From contig DASPNM010000019.1 of the NCBI GenBank assembly GCA_035626515.1, positions 62,001 through 126,000 on the forward strand: a stretch of DNA of 64,000 nt. Reading direction: 5' to 3'. A model generated the notes under the pieces. That model had not been told where the DNA came from. It saw only the letters and a program-made list of their open reading frames with translations, and did no database searches. The translations under genes and the position numbers were made by a program. The stretch comes from DASPNM01 sp035626515 (GTDB lineage Bacteria; Bacteroidota; Bacteroidia; Chitinophagales; Chitinophagaceae). Shown here in pieces: positions 43,818 to 52,439 of the stretch. Position 1 is the first letter of the stretch. Every line of letters begins with the position of its first letter.

Positions 43818-43845
43818 GCCCGCCGAAGCCTTAACTAAGGCGGGC
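43818..43845. repeat. palindrome in the tRNA-Phe leader
   Basis: GCCCGCC (43818-43824) pairs with GGCGGGC (43839-43845) around GAAGCCTTAACTAA. It belongs to a widespread GCCCGCCGAAGC-type dispersed repeat. Placed between the promoter box and the tRNA, it would fold in the precursor RNA just before the RNase P site. Confidence 0.6.
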
Positions 43846-43849
43846 AGGG

Positions 43850-43922
<73 letters not shown>

Positions 43923-43970
43923 CACAAGTACGCGGTCCAGACGCGCCTGTCGGCGGTCTGGATGCAGACC

Positions 43971-44095
43971 CGCGGTAGCGGCGTCTGCATTCGATTCCGC
44001 CCCACACCACAAAATCAGAGAACCCACATTTTTCATGTTTCCGCGGAGTTCCCTGCCCGCGGAGCATGCAGGCAGGGATTCTCCCCCACACCACT
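43971..44095 (+). pseudogene. decayed copies of the tRNA-Phe 3' end
   Basis: After the tRNA, its 3' end recurs twice. At 43971-44011, GCGGTAGC (from the acceptor/D side) is joined to TTCGATTCCGCCCCACACCAC. At 44077-44095, GATTCTCCCCCACACCAC is present. The copies are 87 and 84 bases apart. Between them lie short palindromes: TCCAGAC/GTCTGGA, TGCAGAC/GTCTGCA and CCCTGCC/GGCAGGG. They cannot fold as tRNAs. From 44096 to 44290 I see no gene. Confidence 0.65.
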
Positions 44096-44290
44096 GATTG
44101 AGCGTTTTTAGTTCTTACGCATCGCGCTGTTCCCTGCTGGGAAGGGTGTGTTCCCCCCGGTTTAATAATCCTCCCTGCGTGAATTAGTAGCCCTCGTTTC
44201 GGACTATATTCTGCGAAATTTTTTCTACTTTAAAGTTCATACTCCTCTGAGAACACCTTCACTCGTGCGATAGCAAACAAAAACCATTTT

Positions 44291-45331
44291 ATGGAATCAA
44301 AACATTTCATCAGGGCGGGGGTGCTTACCGCATTCCTGGTTGTCGCCTTTATCCTTGCCTGGGAGCTCTCTTTACGTGGCCGCGGATTGAAAGTTGATTA
44401 CGATGATAATGCCGCTTTGTGGGCAAGCAAGCGGTTATTCGCAACAAAACTATCGCCGGAGGAAGCCACGGTTTTTATTGGCTCCTCCCGCATCAAATAC
44501 GACCTGGATACTGAAACATGGCGAAAACTAACAGGCGACGAGCCGGTCCAGCTGGCCATGGAAGGCAGCACGCCGCTCCCCATGCTGGACGATCTCGCAG
44601 CAGATGAAAAGTTCAGAGGCAAGCTGGTGATCGATGTCACCGAAGGGTTGTTTTTTAATCCCAGCCCGCGCAACCGGGTAGACCCAGATCGAAATATTTC
44701 ATTTTACAAAAAACAAACCCCGTCAGAAAAAGCCAGTTTCAGGCTGAACCGGATACTGGAGTCACAATTCGTTTTCCTGGACAGGGATAATTTTTCACTC
44801 AACGCATTCCTGGATCGCCTGCCGCTCCCAAAAAGAGACAGCGTATTCGTCATGCCTCTATTCCCAAAAGAGTTTGGGCGCAACAATTTCGACAGGCAGC
44901 GGATCATGATGGATGAATTCATGGTAGATACCAACCTGCAGAATCAGGTGACCGGCAACTGGAAATTCTTTGCCAGCATAAATAAGACCCCGCCCCCCAC
45001 CGGCGCTCTCCTGGATTCAATTATGGCTTCAGTGAAAGCGGGTTGCGACAAGATAAAAAACAGGGGTGGCCAGATCATATTTGTCCGAACGCCCTCCAGC
45101 GGGCCTTACTGGCAGGGGGAACAGCAGGCATTCCCGAGAGAGAAATACTGGGACCGCTTACTGGAAGTCACCGGATTCCCCGGCATCCATTTTAAGGATT
45201 ATCCGCCCATAGCCAACTTCATCTGTCCTGAGTGGTCGCACCTCTCACCAAAGGATGCAATCGCGTTTACACAGGAGTTTGTAAAAATTCTCGAACAGAA
45301 AGGATGGAAATTCCCCAATAAGAACCCGTAA
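44291..45331 (+). CDS. SGNH-hydrolase-like membrane-anchored protein
   Basis: 346 residues. An N-terminal uncleaved membrane anchor (about 8-26; VLTAFLVVAFILAWELS) leads to a periplasmic SGNH-like domain: VFIGSSRIKYDL (about residue 60, the nucleophile block GxSR) and, near the C-terminus, PEWSHLSPKDAIAF with the His of a distant D-x-x-H block. Proteins of this layout (AlgJ/AlgX, DltD and similar) are partners of MBOAT acyltransferases, which is what the next gene encodes, 22 bases downstream. Inference: it receives an acyl group from the MBOAT and transfers it to a surface polysaccharide. Confidence 0.75.
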   Translation: MESKHFIRAGVLTAFLVVAFILAWELSLRGRGLKVDYDDNAALWASKRLFATKLSPEEATVFIGSSRIKYDLDTETWRKLTGDEPVQLAMEGSTPLPMLDDLAADEKFRGKLVIDVTEGLFFNPSPRNRVDPDRNISFYKKQTPSEKASFRLNRILESQFVFLDRDNFSLNAFLDRLPLPKRDSVFVMPLFPKEFGRNNFDRQRIMMDEFMVDTNLQNQVTGNWKFFASINKTPPPTGALLDSIMASVKAGCDKIKNRGGQIIFVRTPSSGPYWQGEQQAFPREKYWDRLLEVTGFPGIHFKDYPPIANFICPEWSHLSPKDAIAFTQEFVKILEQKGWKFPNKNP

Positions 45332-45353
45332 TTACACCCCACAACCAACGATC

Positions 45354-46826
45354 ATGCTTTTCAACTCATATACATTCATCGCCTTTTTCATTGTGGTGCT
45401 GCTGCTGCATAATCTCACCAAATTCCCATGGACACTCAAAAAAGCGAACCTGCTTGCAGCCAGTTATCTTTTTTACGCGGTATGGAATCCCCCGTTTGTC
45501 ATTCTGTTATGGATATCCACGGCTCTCGATTTTGTTGTCGGGAAAAAACTATACCACGAACAGCGACGCTCCCGGAGAAAATTGCTGCTGGCCATCAGCC
45601 TGGTTGGCAACCTGGGCATGCTCGGTTTTTTCAAGTATGGGGGATTCCTGCTGGATAATTTCGTTTTGCTGACCACTGCGCTTGGAATCGATTTCCAGCC
45701 GGCCCGGCCGGACATCATCTTGCCGGTAGGGATTTCGTTTTACACATTCCAGACTTTGTCGTACACCCTGGATATGTATTCCAGGAGAAGTGAACCCGAA
45801 AAATCCCTGCTCGACTTTTCCCTCTTCGTGACATTTTTCCCCCAGCTCGTTGCCGGTCCCATTGTGCGGCCGAACCAATTGATCCCACAATTCAAAACCC
45901 CGCACGTGGCCAATTCCACCCAGCTCATGCAGGGATTGTTCATATTAACCATGGGGCTGTTCATGAAAGTGGTGCTTGCCGACGGCATGCTGTCAGGATC
46001 TTCCGATACGGTGTTCGCTGCCCAGGCCCCGTTGCTGCAGTTGGACGCCTGGCTGGGTGTACTGGCGTTTTCGGGACAAATATTTTTTGACTTTGCCGGC
46101 TATTCCGCCTGCGCGATCGGCATTGGCTATTGCCTCGGTTTTAGTTTGCCGCAAAATTTCCGGTACCCCTACGCGGCGATCGGGTTTTCCGATTTTTGGA
46201 AACGGTGGCATATCAGCTTATCCACCTGGCTCAGGGATTATTTATACATACCCCTGGGCGGCAACAAGAAAGGAAATCTTAGAACGTACACCAACCTAAT
46301 GACGACTATGCTGCTGGGCGGGCTTTGGCACGGTGCCAGCTGGACCTTTGTGGTCTGGGGAGGTTTGCACGGAGCTTATTTGTGTATTGAAAGAGCATTC
46401 AAGCCTAAAAAGCTCATAGAGCCCTTGCCCGAACCTGTGCCGGTAAAAGCCGCCTCGTTCGCACCGGCTTTCCTCCGGGGAGGGACGATGAATAAATTCT
46501 TTCTTGCCCTGCTCACGTTTTTCCTGGTAAACATTACCTGGGTGTTTTTCCGGGCTCCGGATTTTCCAACAGCCTGGCGAATGCTTGCTGCCATGTTTGG
46601 GCAATCCGAAAATGGAACGGCCGTACTATCCAGCCTTGGAATCCTCAAGGTATCGGTAGTGGTCGGGGGCATGATTGCCACTCACTGGTTCCTGCGCAAT
46701 ACGACGGTGCTCGATGTGGCGAGAAAGACCAAATGGTGGATCGTGAGCATTGTGTGGACGCTAATGTTGCTTGCCCTGATCTTAAGCCAGGAAAGCAGCA
46801 GTTCGTTTATTTACTTCCAGTTCTAA
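45354..46826 (+). CDS. MBOAT family O-acyltransferase
   Basis: 490-residue polytopic membrane enzyme of the AlgI/DltB class with about 11-12 hydrophobic segments. MBOAT signatures: FFPQLVAGPIVRP, RYPYAAIGFSDFWKRWHISLSTWLRDYLYIPLGGN (start of the conserved cytoplasmic region) and GLWHGASWTFVVWGGLHGAYL with the catalytic His. It moves acetyl or other acyl groups across the inner membrane onto exported polysaccharide. Its partner is the SGNH-like protein encoded just upstream. No alginate or cellulose synthase genes are visible in the window, so the acceptor polymer is unknown. Confidence 0.93.
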   Translation: MLFNSYTFIAFFIVVLLLHNLTKFPWTLKKANLLAASYLFYAVWNPPFVILLWISTALDFVVGKKLYHEQRRSRRKLLLAISLVGNLGMLGFFKYGGFLLDNFVLLTTALGIDFQPARPDIILPVGISFYTFQTLSYTLDMYSRRSEPEKSLLDFSLFVTFFPQLVAGPIVRPNQLIPQFKTPHVANSTQLMQGLFILTMGLFMKVVLADGMLSGSSDTVFAAQAPLLQLDAWLGVLAFSGQIFFDFAGYSACAIGIGYCLGFSLPQNFRYPYAAIGFSDFWKRWHISLSTWLRDYLYIPLGGNKKGNLRTYTNLMTTMLLGGLWHGASWTFVVWGGLHGAYLCIERAFKPKKLIEPLPEPVPVKAASFAPAFLRGGTMNKFFLALLTFFLVNITWVFFRAPDFPTAWRMLAAMFGQSENGTAVLSSLGILKVSVVVGGMIATHWFLRNTTVLDVARKTKWWIVSIVWTLMLLALILSQESSSSFIYFQF

Positions 46827-46951
46827 ACGATGTAGCCTGTAACCGACAGGAAGAAGAACTAAACATCATCCCCGAAAATTACCGGGGGACGATTGCTGTT
46901 GTTCCAGGTGTTTGTTGCGGATCAAACCTCTAAAAGTTTTGGACACAAAAA

Positions 46952-46974
46952 AACCGGGCCCCATCAGCCCGGTT
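46952..46974 (-). terminator. rho-independent terminator of the Spy-like gene
   Basis: On the minus strand AACCGGGC-TGATGGG-GCCCGGTT is followed directly by TTTTTGTG. It lies 20 bases past the stop of the gene at 46994 and may also end MBOAT transcripts from the other side. Confidence 0.85.
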
Positions 46975-46993
46975 CACAATGTGTTCGGTCCGG

Positions 46994-47362
46994 TCAGGAT
47001 CCGGAGGACCGGGGGATTTGCGCGTCTTTCTTTTTCTTCTCGATCAGCTCGTTGTACTTCGCCTGTTGTTCGGCTGAGAGCAGCTCCAGGAATTTGGCGT
47101 GCTTCTCTTTCCTGAGCTCGATCATCTTCGCTTTCTGCGCGTCCTTGTCGAGATCCGTTGCCTGCATGGTCGCGTTCATCTTCTCCTTGTATTCCGCATC
47201 CAGCGCAGTCCATTTGCCCACCTGCTCATCCGTCATCTTCAATTCGTCTTTCACCTTCTGTTGCCATTCGGCATACTCCTTTTGTTTGTCCTTGACTTCC
47301 TGTGCGAAGCCCGGCAGACAGAACAGGCAGGCCAGGATACCCGATACCAGTAACTTTTTCAT
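46994..47362 (-). CDS. small secreted helical protein (Spy/CpxP-like)
   Basis: 122 residues: signal peptide MKKLLVSGILACLFCLPGFAQ, then an almost wholly helical, highly charged mature part rich in Lys, Glu and Gln (KDKQKEYAEWQQKVKDEL). The spacing LKMTDEQVGKW and LLSAEQQAKYNELIEKK resembles the LTxxQ repeats of Spy/CpxP periplasmic chaperones, so a chaperone or stress role is possible but unproved. Single gene with its own terminator. Confidence 0.7.
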   Translation of the reverse strand: MKKLLVSGILACLFCLPGFAQEVKDKQKEYAEWQQKVKDELKMTDEQVGKWTALDAEYKEKMNATMQATDLDKDAQKAKMIELRKEKHAKFLELLSAEQQAKYNELIEKKKKDAQIPRSSGS

Positions 47363-47681
47363 TGCAATAATTTGAGTTGAGTAATTATTTTGTCAGGAGA
47401 AAGTTCCGAAAAGGCCCGCTTCCGGCCATACCGCCCAGCACTCTTACGGAGGAAATTGGATGAACGGTTCTCCGCCGGTGTAAGTGCAAAAACAGCAGTG
47501 GAGGAAGGGCGGGGGCGACCCTTCGGATCGGCTAAAACACCTCACATCAGTTATCGGGATATCGCTGACCGGCTACCGGAGAGTCTGGTCGGCCCAACTT
47601 TCCCCAAAACCGAAAAACCCGGAAATCGTATATTGTCCTTCAGGTAATTAGCATCACCCGGATACGCAACGGCTAAAGAAT
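47363..47681. other. gene-free stretch before the barrel-like gene
   Basis: 319 bases between two divergent genes. An 85-codon open frame at 47390-47647 has no recognisable domain and an unnatural Arg/Pro/Ser-rich composition, so I do not call it. A TATATTGTCC stretch near 47630 is promoter-like but off consensus. Confidence 0.5.
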
Positions 47682-48497
47682 ATGCGGATTCGAAAAAATT
47701 GCGCACCCAAAAGAGAAAGCCTGGTTATGTACCTTGTTTTCTCTTTTTCAATTACCGGATTTAGCCAGGAAAGCAGACATCTTCCTGGGACAAGATCCTT
47801 TTTATCATTCAACATAAGAGCTGCCGTCGTACCAAAAACAGAGATTCGTAACTCTGCAGGTACGTACATATTGTACTCGAAATTACACTCGGCTTATTCT
47901 GCGGGGTTCGCTTATCATTTACCCCTTTCGTCGAAATGGGGAGGTTCTTTCGGATTCGGGTTAAAAATAAGCAAAAGCAATTTTTTTTGTGATATAAAGA
48001 GTTCGGACTTGCAGCAGGGCGGAATTCACTACTCGGACGATTTACCGCCGATTATTTACTATAAAAACGCGTATCTCAGTTTCGTTGCCCCCGTACAGGC
48101 GAACTGGAGTTCAGATTTGAAGAAAACCGGTAACTGGCAAATTGCAGGCGGGCTCAATCTAAACTACAGCGGATTTTCTAAGACTGCTGATATAAGAATG
48201 TGGGCAGAGGATACTGCTCAAAACTTTGTTCTGGTCTTCAACAGCGAGCTGCATAGCAATAATAATTCGCGGGTTTGGATAACCGGAACAATTTCCGCTT
48301 CCAGATCGCTGGTTTGGAACAAGCGAAGACTAGTCGTTATCGGTTTCTTTGTCGAGTACAGCGGAACAAGACATCTCAGCGCTACTTATGAAATCACCAT
48401 ACCCAATAAACCCCCGGCCAGGGGTGTCTATTCCGTAACGGGATCGGCGGTAGGAATTGCCGTTAGTTATCCAATGACCCGGCCGCCACTACGCTAA
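47682..48497 (+). CDS. predicted outer-membrane beta-barrel-like orphan
   Basis: 271 residues. Basic n-region and hydrophobic stretch (SLVMYLVFSFSITGFSQ) form a signal peptide; a later ATG at 47727 is possible. The mature part alternates polar and hydrophobic residues with many aromatic and Gly turns (AYSAGFAYHLPLSSKWGGSF, NWQIAGGLNLNYSG), as in outer-membrane barrels. No known family recognised. Codon use is more AT-rich than in neighbouring genes (TTT, ATA and AAA frequent), which may reflect recent transfer or weak selection. It stands alone between a gene-free stretch and the repeat region after recQ. Confidence 0.6.
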   Translation: MRIRKNCAPKRESLVMYLVFSFSITGFSQESRHLPGTRSFLSFNIRAAVVPKTEIRNSAGTYILYSKLHSAYSAGFAYHLPLSSKWGGSFGFGLKISKSNFFCDIKSSDLQQGGIHYSDDLPPIIYYKNAYLSFVAPVQANWSSDLKKTGNWQIAGGLNLNYSGFSKTADIRMWAEDTAQNFVLVFNSELHSNNNSRVWITGTISASRSLVWNKRRLVVIGFFVEYSGTRHLSATYEITIPNKPPARGVYSVTGSAVGIAVSYPMTRPPLR

Positions 48498-48645
48498 TAG
48501 GGTGACAGGCGGCCCTGGTCGAGGTGTTGGCAACTTAAAGACCAATACAGGCTGAAATGAGTAAGCAGTAAGGAGTAAGCAGTAAGGAGTGATGAATGAT
48601 GAGTGATAGAGCGATGAGTGATGCGTGTGTGATAGTCGACTCCGA

Positions 48646-48700
48646 ATCCCGACGAATTCGCGAAGCGAATTGTCGGGATGCCGACCGCAAGCGTCGGCAT
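48646..48700. repeat. two adjacent palindromes downstream of recQ
   Basis: ATCCCGACGAATTCGC (48646-48661) pairs with GCGAATTGTCGGGAT (48665-48679). ATGCCGAC (48678-48685) pairs with GTCGGCAT (48693-48700). Just before them, 48550-48630 is a tract of GAGTAAGCAGTAAG and GATGAGTGAT words. Both are dispersed repeats of a type seen in Bacteroidota. The hairpins sit 15 bases past the recQ stop (minus strand) and could protect or end its transcript. Confidence 0.75.
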
Positions 48701-48714
48701 TCAACGTTCAATGT

Positions 48715-51000
48715 TCACATCCCGTATTCGCTCAGGAACTTGATGCGCATGATCTTCAGCTGCTCCCAGTTGAAGTTGTGCTCGGCCAGCTCTTCCTGGG
48801 CCACCTGCAGCGATGAGGTCTGGCAGTTGCGGAAATAATCAATGATCTCGTCCTGGTCGTATTCGTCCAGCATCTCGTCAATGGCATAGTCCAGGTTGAG
48901 CTTGGTGCCGCTGGCGGCGATCGTTTCCATCTCCTCCAGCATTTCGTCCATCCTCCAGCCCCGGTTGCGCGCGATGGTCTCGAGCGATATCTTCTTATCG
49001 GTGTTCTGGATGATGTACACTTTGTTGCCGCTCTTGTTCACCACCGACTTCATCACGAAATCGTCCGGCCGCACGATGCTGTTCTCTTCCACGTACCGCG
49101 CGATCAACTCCACGAAGGGACGACCGAATTTCTCAGCTTTTCCGCGGCTCACGCCCTGGCATTTGGCCAGCTCCTCGAGATTGGTGGGATACATGGTGGC
49201 CATGTCCTGCAGGGAGGTCTCGAGAAAGACGACAAACGGCGGCAGATTTTTCCGCTTCGCCTCCTTCTGCCGCAACTCCAGCAGCATGCCGAACAGTTTT
49301 TCATCCACCGCGGTGCCGGCCCCGTTCTCGCTGCCCTCTTCGTCGTCGGCGTTCGCGTCGTCGTAAAGGTGGTTCAGCACCACCTTGAAAGATTTCGGCT
49401 TCTTCAAAAAGGCTTCGCCCTTCTTTGTGATCTTCAGCACGCCGTATTCCTCGATATCCTTCACCACCAGTCCTTCAAGAAGAAGCTGCCGGATCAGCGA
49501 GTTCCAGAAATGCGCGTCCTTCTCGCTGCCGCTGCCGAAAACATCAAGCCCGTCATGGCGGAACATCTGGTTCTGCGGAGTGAGCTTGCCAACCAGGATC
49601 TGCACCACGTAATCGGTGGCGAACCGCTGGTCCAGCGTGCTGATCGTGCGCAGCGCAAGGGTCGCTTCCTCGCGGGCCTCCACGCGCTCCTTCGGATTGC
49701 GGCAGTTATCGCAGTGGCCACAGTTTTCTTCCTCGTATTCTTCGCCAAAATAGGACAGCAGGACGCGGCGGCGGCAGACTCCGCTTTCCGCGTAGGCCAC
49801 CGTCTCATTGATCAGTTGGGCCCCCGCCTCCCGCTCGCTCAGCGGCTTGTCGCGCATCAGGTGCTCCAGCTTGCTCACGTCCTTGTGGGAGTAATACAAA
49901 ATGCATTTCCCCTCCAGGCCGTCCCGGCCGGCGCGGCCGGTTTCCTGATAATAATTTTCGATCGATTTGGGAATATTGTAATGGATCACGAACCGGATAT
50001 CCGGCTTGTCAATTCCCATCCCGAAGGCTATCGTGGCGCAGATCACCTGCACCTCCTCGCTGAGAAACTGGTCCTGCCGGTCGGCCCGCAGCTTGCTGTC
50101 CAGCCCCGCATGGTAGGCCACTGCGCGGATGCCGTTCGCCACGAGAATATCCGCCAGCTCCTCGGTGGTCTTGCGGTTCAGCGTGTAGATGATGCCGCTT
50201 CGCCCCTTCATGCCCTTGATGAACCGCACAATGCTCTCATCGGTCTGCGCTTTCTTGATCTTGGGCAATACCTCGTAGTGCAGGTTCGGGCGGTTGAACG
50301 AGGAAATGAAAATTTTCGGATCGCGGAGATCCAGGTTCCGCACGATATCGCTCTGCACTTTCGGAGTCGCGGTGGCGGTGAGCGCAATCACCGGTATATC
50401 CGGGTTGATCTGCACCATCATCTCCCTCAGGCGGCGGTATTCCGGACGGAAATCATGTCCCCACTCCGAAATACAGTGCGCCTCATCCACGGCGAAAAAG
50501 GATATTTCAAGATCGGAGAAAAATTCCAGGTTCTCCTGCTTGGTAAGCGTTTCCGGCGCCACGTAAAGCATCTTCGTCTTTCCCGTCAGCAGGTCGTCGT
50601 GGACCTCGCGGATTTCCTTTTTTGTAAGCGTCGAGTTCAGGAAATGGGCCACTTCGTCGTTGCTGCTGTAGCCCCGCACCAGGTCTACCTGGTTTTTCAT
50701 CAGCGCGATCAGCGGCGACACGATGATGGCCACGCCCTCGCTCACCATTGCGGGGAGCTGGTAGCAAAGGCTCTTTCCTCCGCCGGTCGGCATGATCACA
50801 AAAGTGTCGTGCCCTGCCAGAAGGGACCGGATAACCTCTTCCTGGGTGCCCTTGAAGGAATCGAAACCAAAATACTCCTGTAATGCCTGGCGCAGGTCTG
50901 TCCGGGGCTTAGTGCCGTTGCTGGTTGCGAAGGTTTTCGTCTTTGTTTTGGAGAGCTTTTCCTTGCTGCTGGCCGATCTTTTCGTTGCGGTTCTTCCCAT
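48715..51000 (-). CDS. recQ: RecQ family ATP-dependent DNA helicase
   Basis: 3'-5' superfamily 2 helicase for recombination repair. 761 residues, longer than E. coli RecQ (about 610). A Lys/Ser/Thr-rich N-terminal tail (1-33) precedes the helicase: GTQEEVI (motif 0), MPTGGGKSLCYQLP (Walker A), AVDEAHCISEWGHDFRPEY (DEAH and aromatic-rich loop), ALTATAT, and QETGRAGRDG (motif VI). The RQC zinc site has four Cys (SGVCRRR, then CGHCDNC). An HRDC domain follows (about 565-640; FLETSLQDMATMYPTNLEELAKCQGVS), then a C-terminal helical extension of about 110 residues typical of Bacteroidota RecQ. Confidence 0.96.
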   Translation of the reverse strand: MGRTATKRSASSKEKLSKTKTKTFATSNGTKPRTDLRQALQEYFGFDSFKGTQEEVIRSLLAGHDTFVIMPTGGGKSLCYQLPAMVSEGVAIIVSPLIALMKNQVDLVRGYSSNDEVAHFLNSTLTKKEIREVHDDLLTGKTKMLYVAPETLTKQENLEFFSDLEISFFAVDEAHCISEWGHDFRPEYRRLREMMVQINPDIPVIALTATATPKVQSDIVRNLDLRDPKIFISSFNRPNLHYEVLPKIKKAQTDESIVRFIKGMKGRSGIIYTLNRKTTEELADILVANGIRAVAYHAGLDSKLRADRQDQFLSEEVQVICATIAFGMGIDKPDIRFVIHYNIPKSIENYYQETGRAGRDGLEGKCILYYSHKDVSKLEHLMRDKPLSEREAGAQLINETVAYAESGVCRRRVLLSYFGEEYEEENCGHCDNCRNPKERVEAREEATLALRTISTLDQRFATDYVVQILVGKLTPQNQMFRHDGLDVFGSGSEKDAHFWNSLIRQLLLEGLVVKDIEEYGVLKITKKGEAFLKKPKSFKVVLNHLYDDANADDEEGSENGAGTAVDEKLFGMLLELRQKEAKRKNLPPFVVFLETSLQDMATMYPTNLEELAKCQGVSRGKAEKFGRPFVELIARYVEENSIVRPDDFVMKSVVNKSGNKVYIIQNTDKKISLETIARNRGWRMDEMLEEMETIAASGTKLNLDYAIDEMLDEYDQDEIIDYFRNCQTSSLQVAQEELAEHNFNWEQLKIMRIKFLSEYGM

Positions 51001-51229
51001 GGTTCGTTATTTTTTCAGACTGTCCCGGCATTGCCTGAAGCGCGTATCCTTTTAAGATACTCTTTTTCGCCGACCTAATTCCGATTTATCTTTTGAACGG
51101 TGAAAGGCGGCGCAATAGCTGGTATTGCAGGCCGGGGCCGGGCGGTGTGCGGATGCTGCCCGGTTTCTCCCTGAAAGGTGGGCGAATTTACGACGGAATG
51201 CCCGGTTTTGAATCGCGAAAGCGTTAAAA

Positions 51230-51259
51230 TTTGCCTTCTGACCAAAACCTCTAAATTTG
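51230..51259 (+). promoter_or_regulatory. promoter of manC
   Basis: -33 element TTTG (51230-51233), 18-base spacer and -7 element TAAATTTG (51252-51259), an exact Bacteroidota match. The ATG follows 30 bases later. The rest of 51001-51229 shows no gene. Confidence 0.75.
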
Positions 51260-51289
51260 TCGCCGTCCGCTTCCCGCTAGGGGATAACC

Positions 51290-52372
51290 ATGAAAAAACA
51301 CCACTACGTTGCCATTATGGCCGGCGGGATCGGGAGCCGGTTCTGGCCCATGAGCCGAACCAATCTCCCCAAACAATTCCTGGATATCCTCGGCACAGGG
51401 AAGACGCTCATCCAGCAAACGTTTGACCGCTACGGTAAGCTCGCTCCGAAAGAGAACATTTTCGTAGTTACCTCGCAGGAATATGCAGGCATCGTGAAGG
51501 CGCAGCTGCCCTCACTTCCCGAATCAAACATCGTTACGGAGCCTTCGCGAAAGAATACCGCCGCCTGCATCGCGTACATGGCGTTCAAGCTCGCACAAAA
51601 AGACCCGAAAGCGCTCATGATCGCCGCGCCCGCGGATAACCTGATCCTTGAAACCGATGAATTCGTGCGCACCATCCGCAAGGCGCTGGATTTCGTGGAG
51701 CACATCAACGCCCTCGTGACCATCGGCATCAAGCCCACGCATCCGAATACCGGCTACGGCTACATCCAGCACGAAACCGTGGCGGTCGCGAACGACGTTT
51801 ACAAGGTTAAAACCTTTACAGAGAAGCCGAACCTCGAGCTGGCCCAAACCTTCATCGCAAGCGGAGACTTTTTGTGGAACGCGGGCATTTTCACCTGGAA
51901 GGTAAAAACGGTGCTGGATGCGCTGGAAAAACACCTTCCCGAAATGTACGAGGCCTTTGCGGCGGAAAAAGACAAGTTCAACACTCCCGAAGAAGCGGAA
52001 GCGATCGAGACCATTTACCCCCAGTGTACCAACATCTCTATTGACTTCGGCGTGATGGAGAACGCCGACAATGTATATGTGATCCCGGCCTCCTTTGAAT
52101 GGAGCGACCTGGGCACCTGGAACAGCGCCTGGGAAAATATGCCCCGCGATGAACTCCGCAACGCGACGGTAGGAAAAAAGCTGATGCTCGTGGACGTAAA
52201 GAATTCAATGATCCACGCGCCCGCCAACAAGCTGGTGGTGCTCCAGGGCCTTGACGAATACATCGTAGTGGACACGCACGACGTGCTGCTTGTGTGCCGG
52301 AAGGAAAAAGAGCAGCAGATCAAGGATTATGTCGCCGAAATCAAGCGGAACTTCGGCGAAAAATACCTTTGA
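51290..52372 (+). CDS. manC: mannose-1-phosphate guanylyltransferase
   Basis: Makes GDP-mannose from mannose 1-phosphate and GTP. 360 residues: the short form, without the C-terminal phosphomannose-isomerase domain. Nucleotidyltransferase signature MAGGIGSRFWPMSRTNLPKQFL at about 10-31, TEPSRKNTAAC, then the FTEKPNLELAQ and FLWNAGIFTWKV motifs with FEWSDLGTWNS near the C-terminus. It supplies mannose, fucose or rhamnose-type sugars for surface polysaccharides, perhaps including the polymer acylated by the MBOAT pair. It has a clear promoter of its own. Confidence 0.95.
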   Translation: MKKHHYVAIMAGGIGSRFWPMSRTNLPKQFLDILGTGKTLIQQTFDRYGKLAPKENIFVVTSQEYAGIVKAQLPSLPESNIVTEPSRKNTAACIAYMAFKLAQKDPKALMIAAPADNLILETDEFVRTIRKALDFVEHINALVTIGIKPTHPNTGYGYIQHETVAVANDVYKVKTFTEKPNLELAQTFIASGDFLWNAGIFTWKVKTVLDALEKHLPEMYEAFAAEKDKFNTPEEAEAIETIYPQCTNISIDFGVMENADNVYVIPASFEWSDLGTWNSAWENMPRDELRNATVGKKLMLVDVKNSMIHAPANKLVVLQGLDEYIVVDTHDVLLVCRKEKEQQIKDYVAEIKRNFGEKYL

Positions 52373-52439
52373 CCTCGGTATCTGCAACGGCCAATTTCAA
52401 TTAATTTTCCGGTCAACCATCCGCGCCGTGGCCTTCTCC

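Noticed and set aside
47390..47647. 85-codon open frame before the barrel-like gene
   Set aside because: No domain, no signal peptide, biased Arg/Pro/Ser composition and no convincing ribosome-binding site.
49369..50883. 504-codon open frame antisense to recQ
   Set aside because: It mirrors the recQ codons on the other strand; composition is rich in His, Leu and Val without domains. recQ has every family motif.
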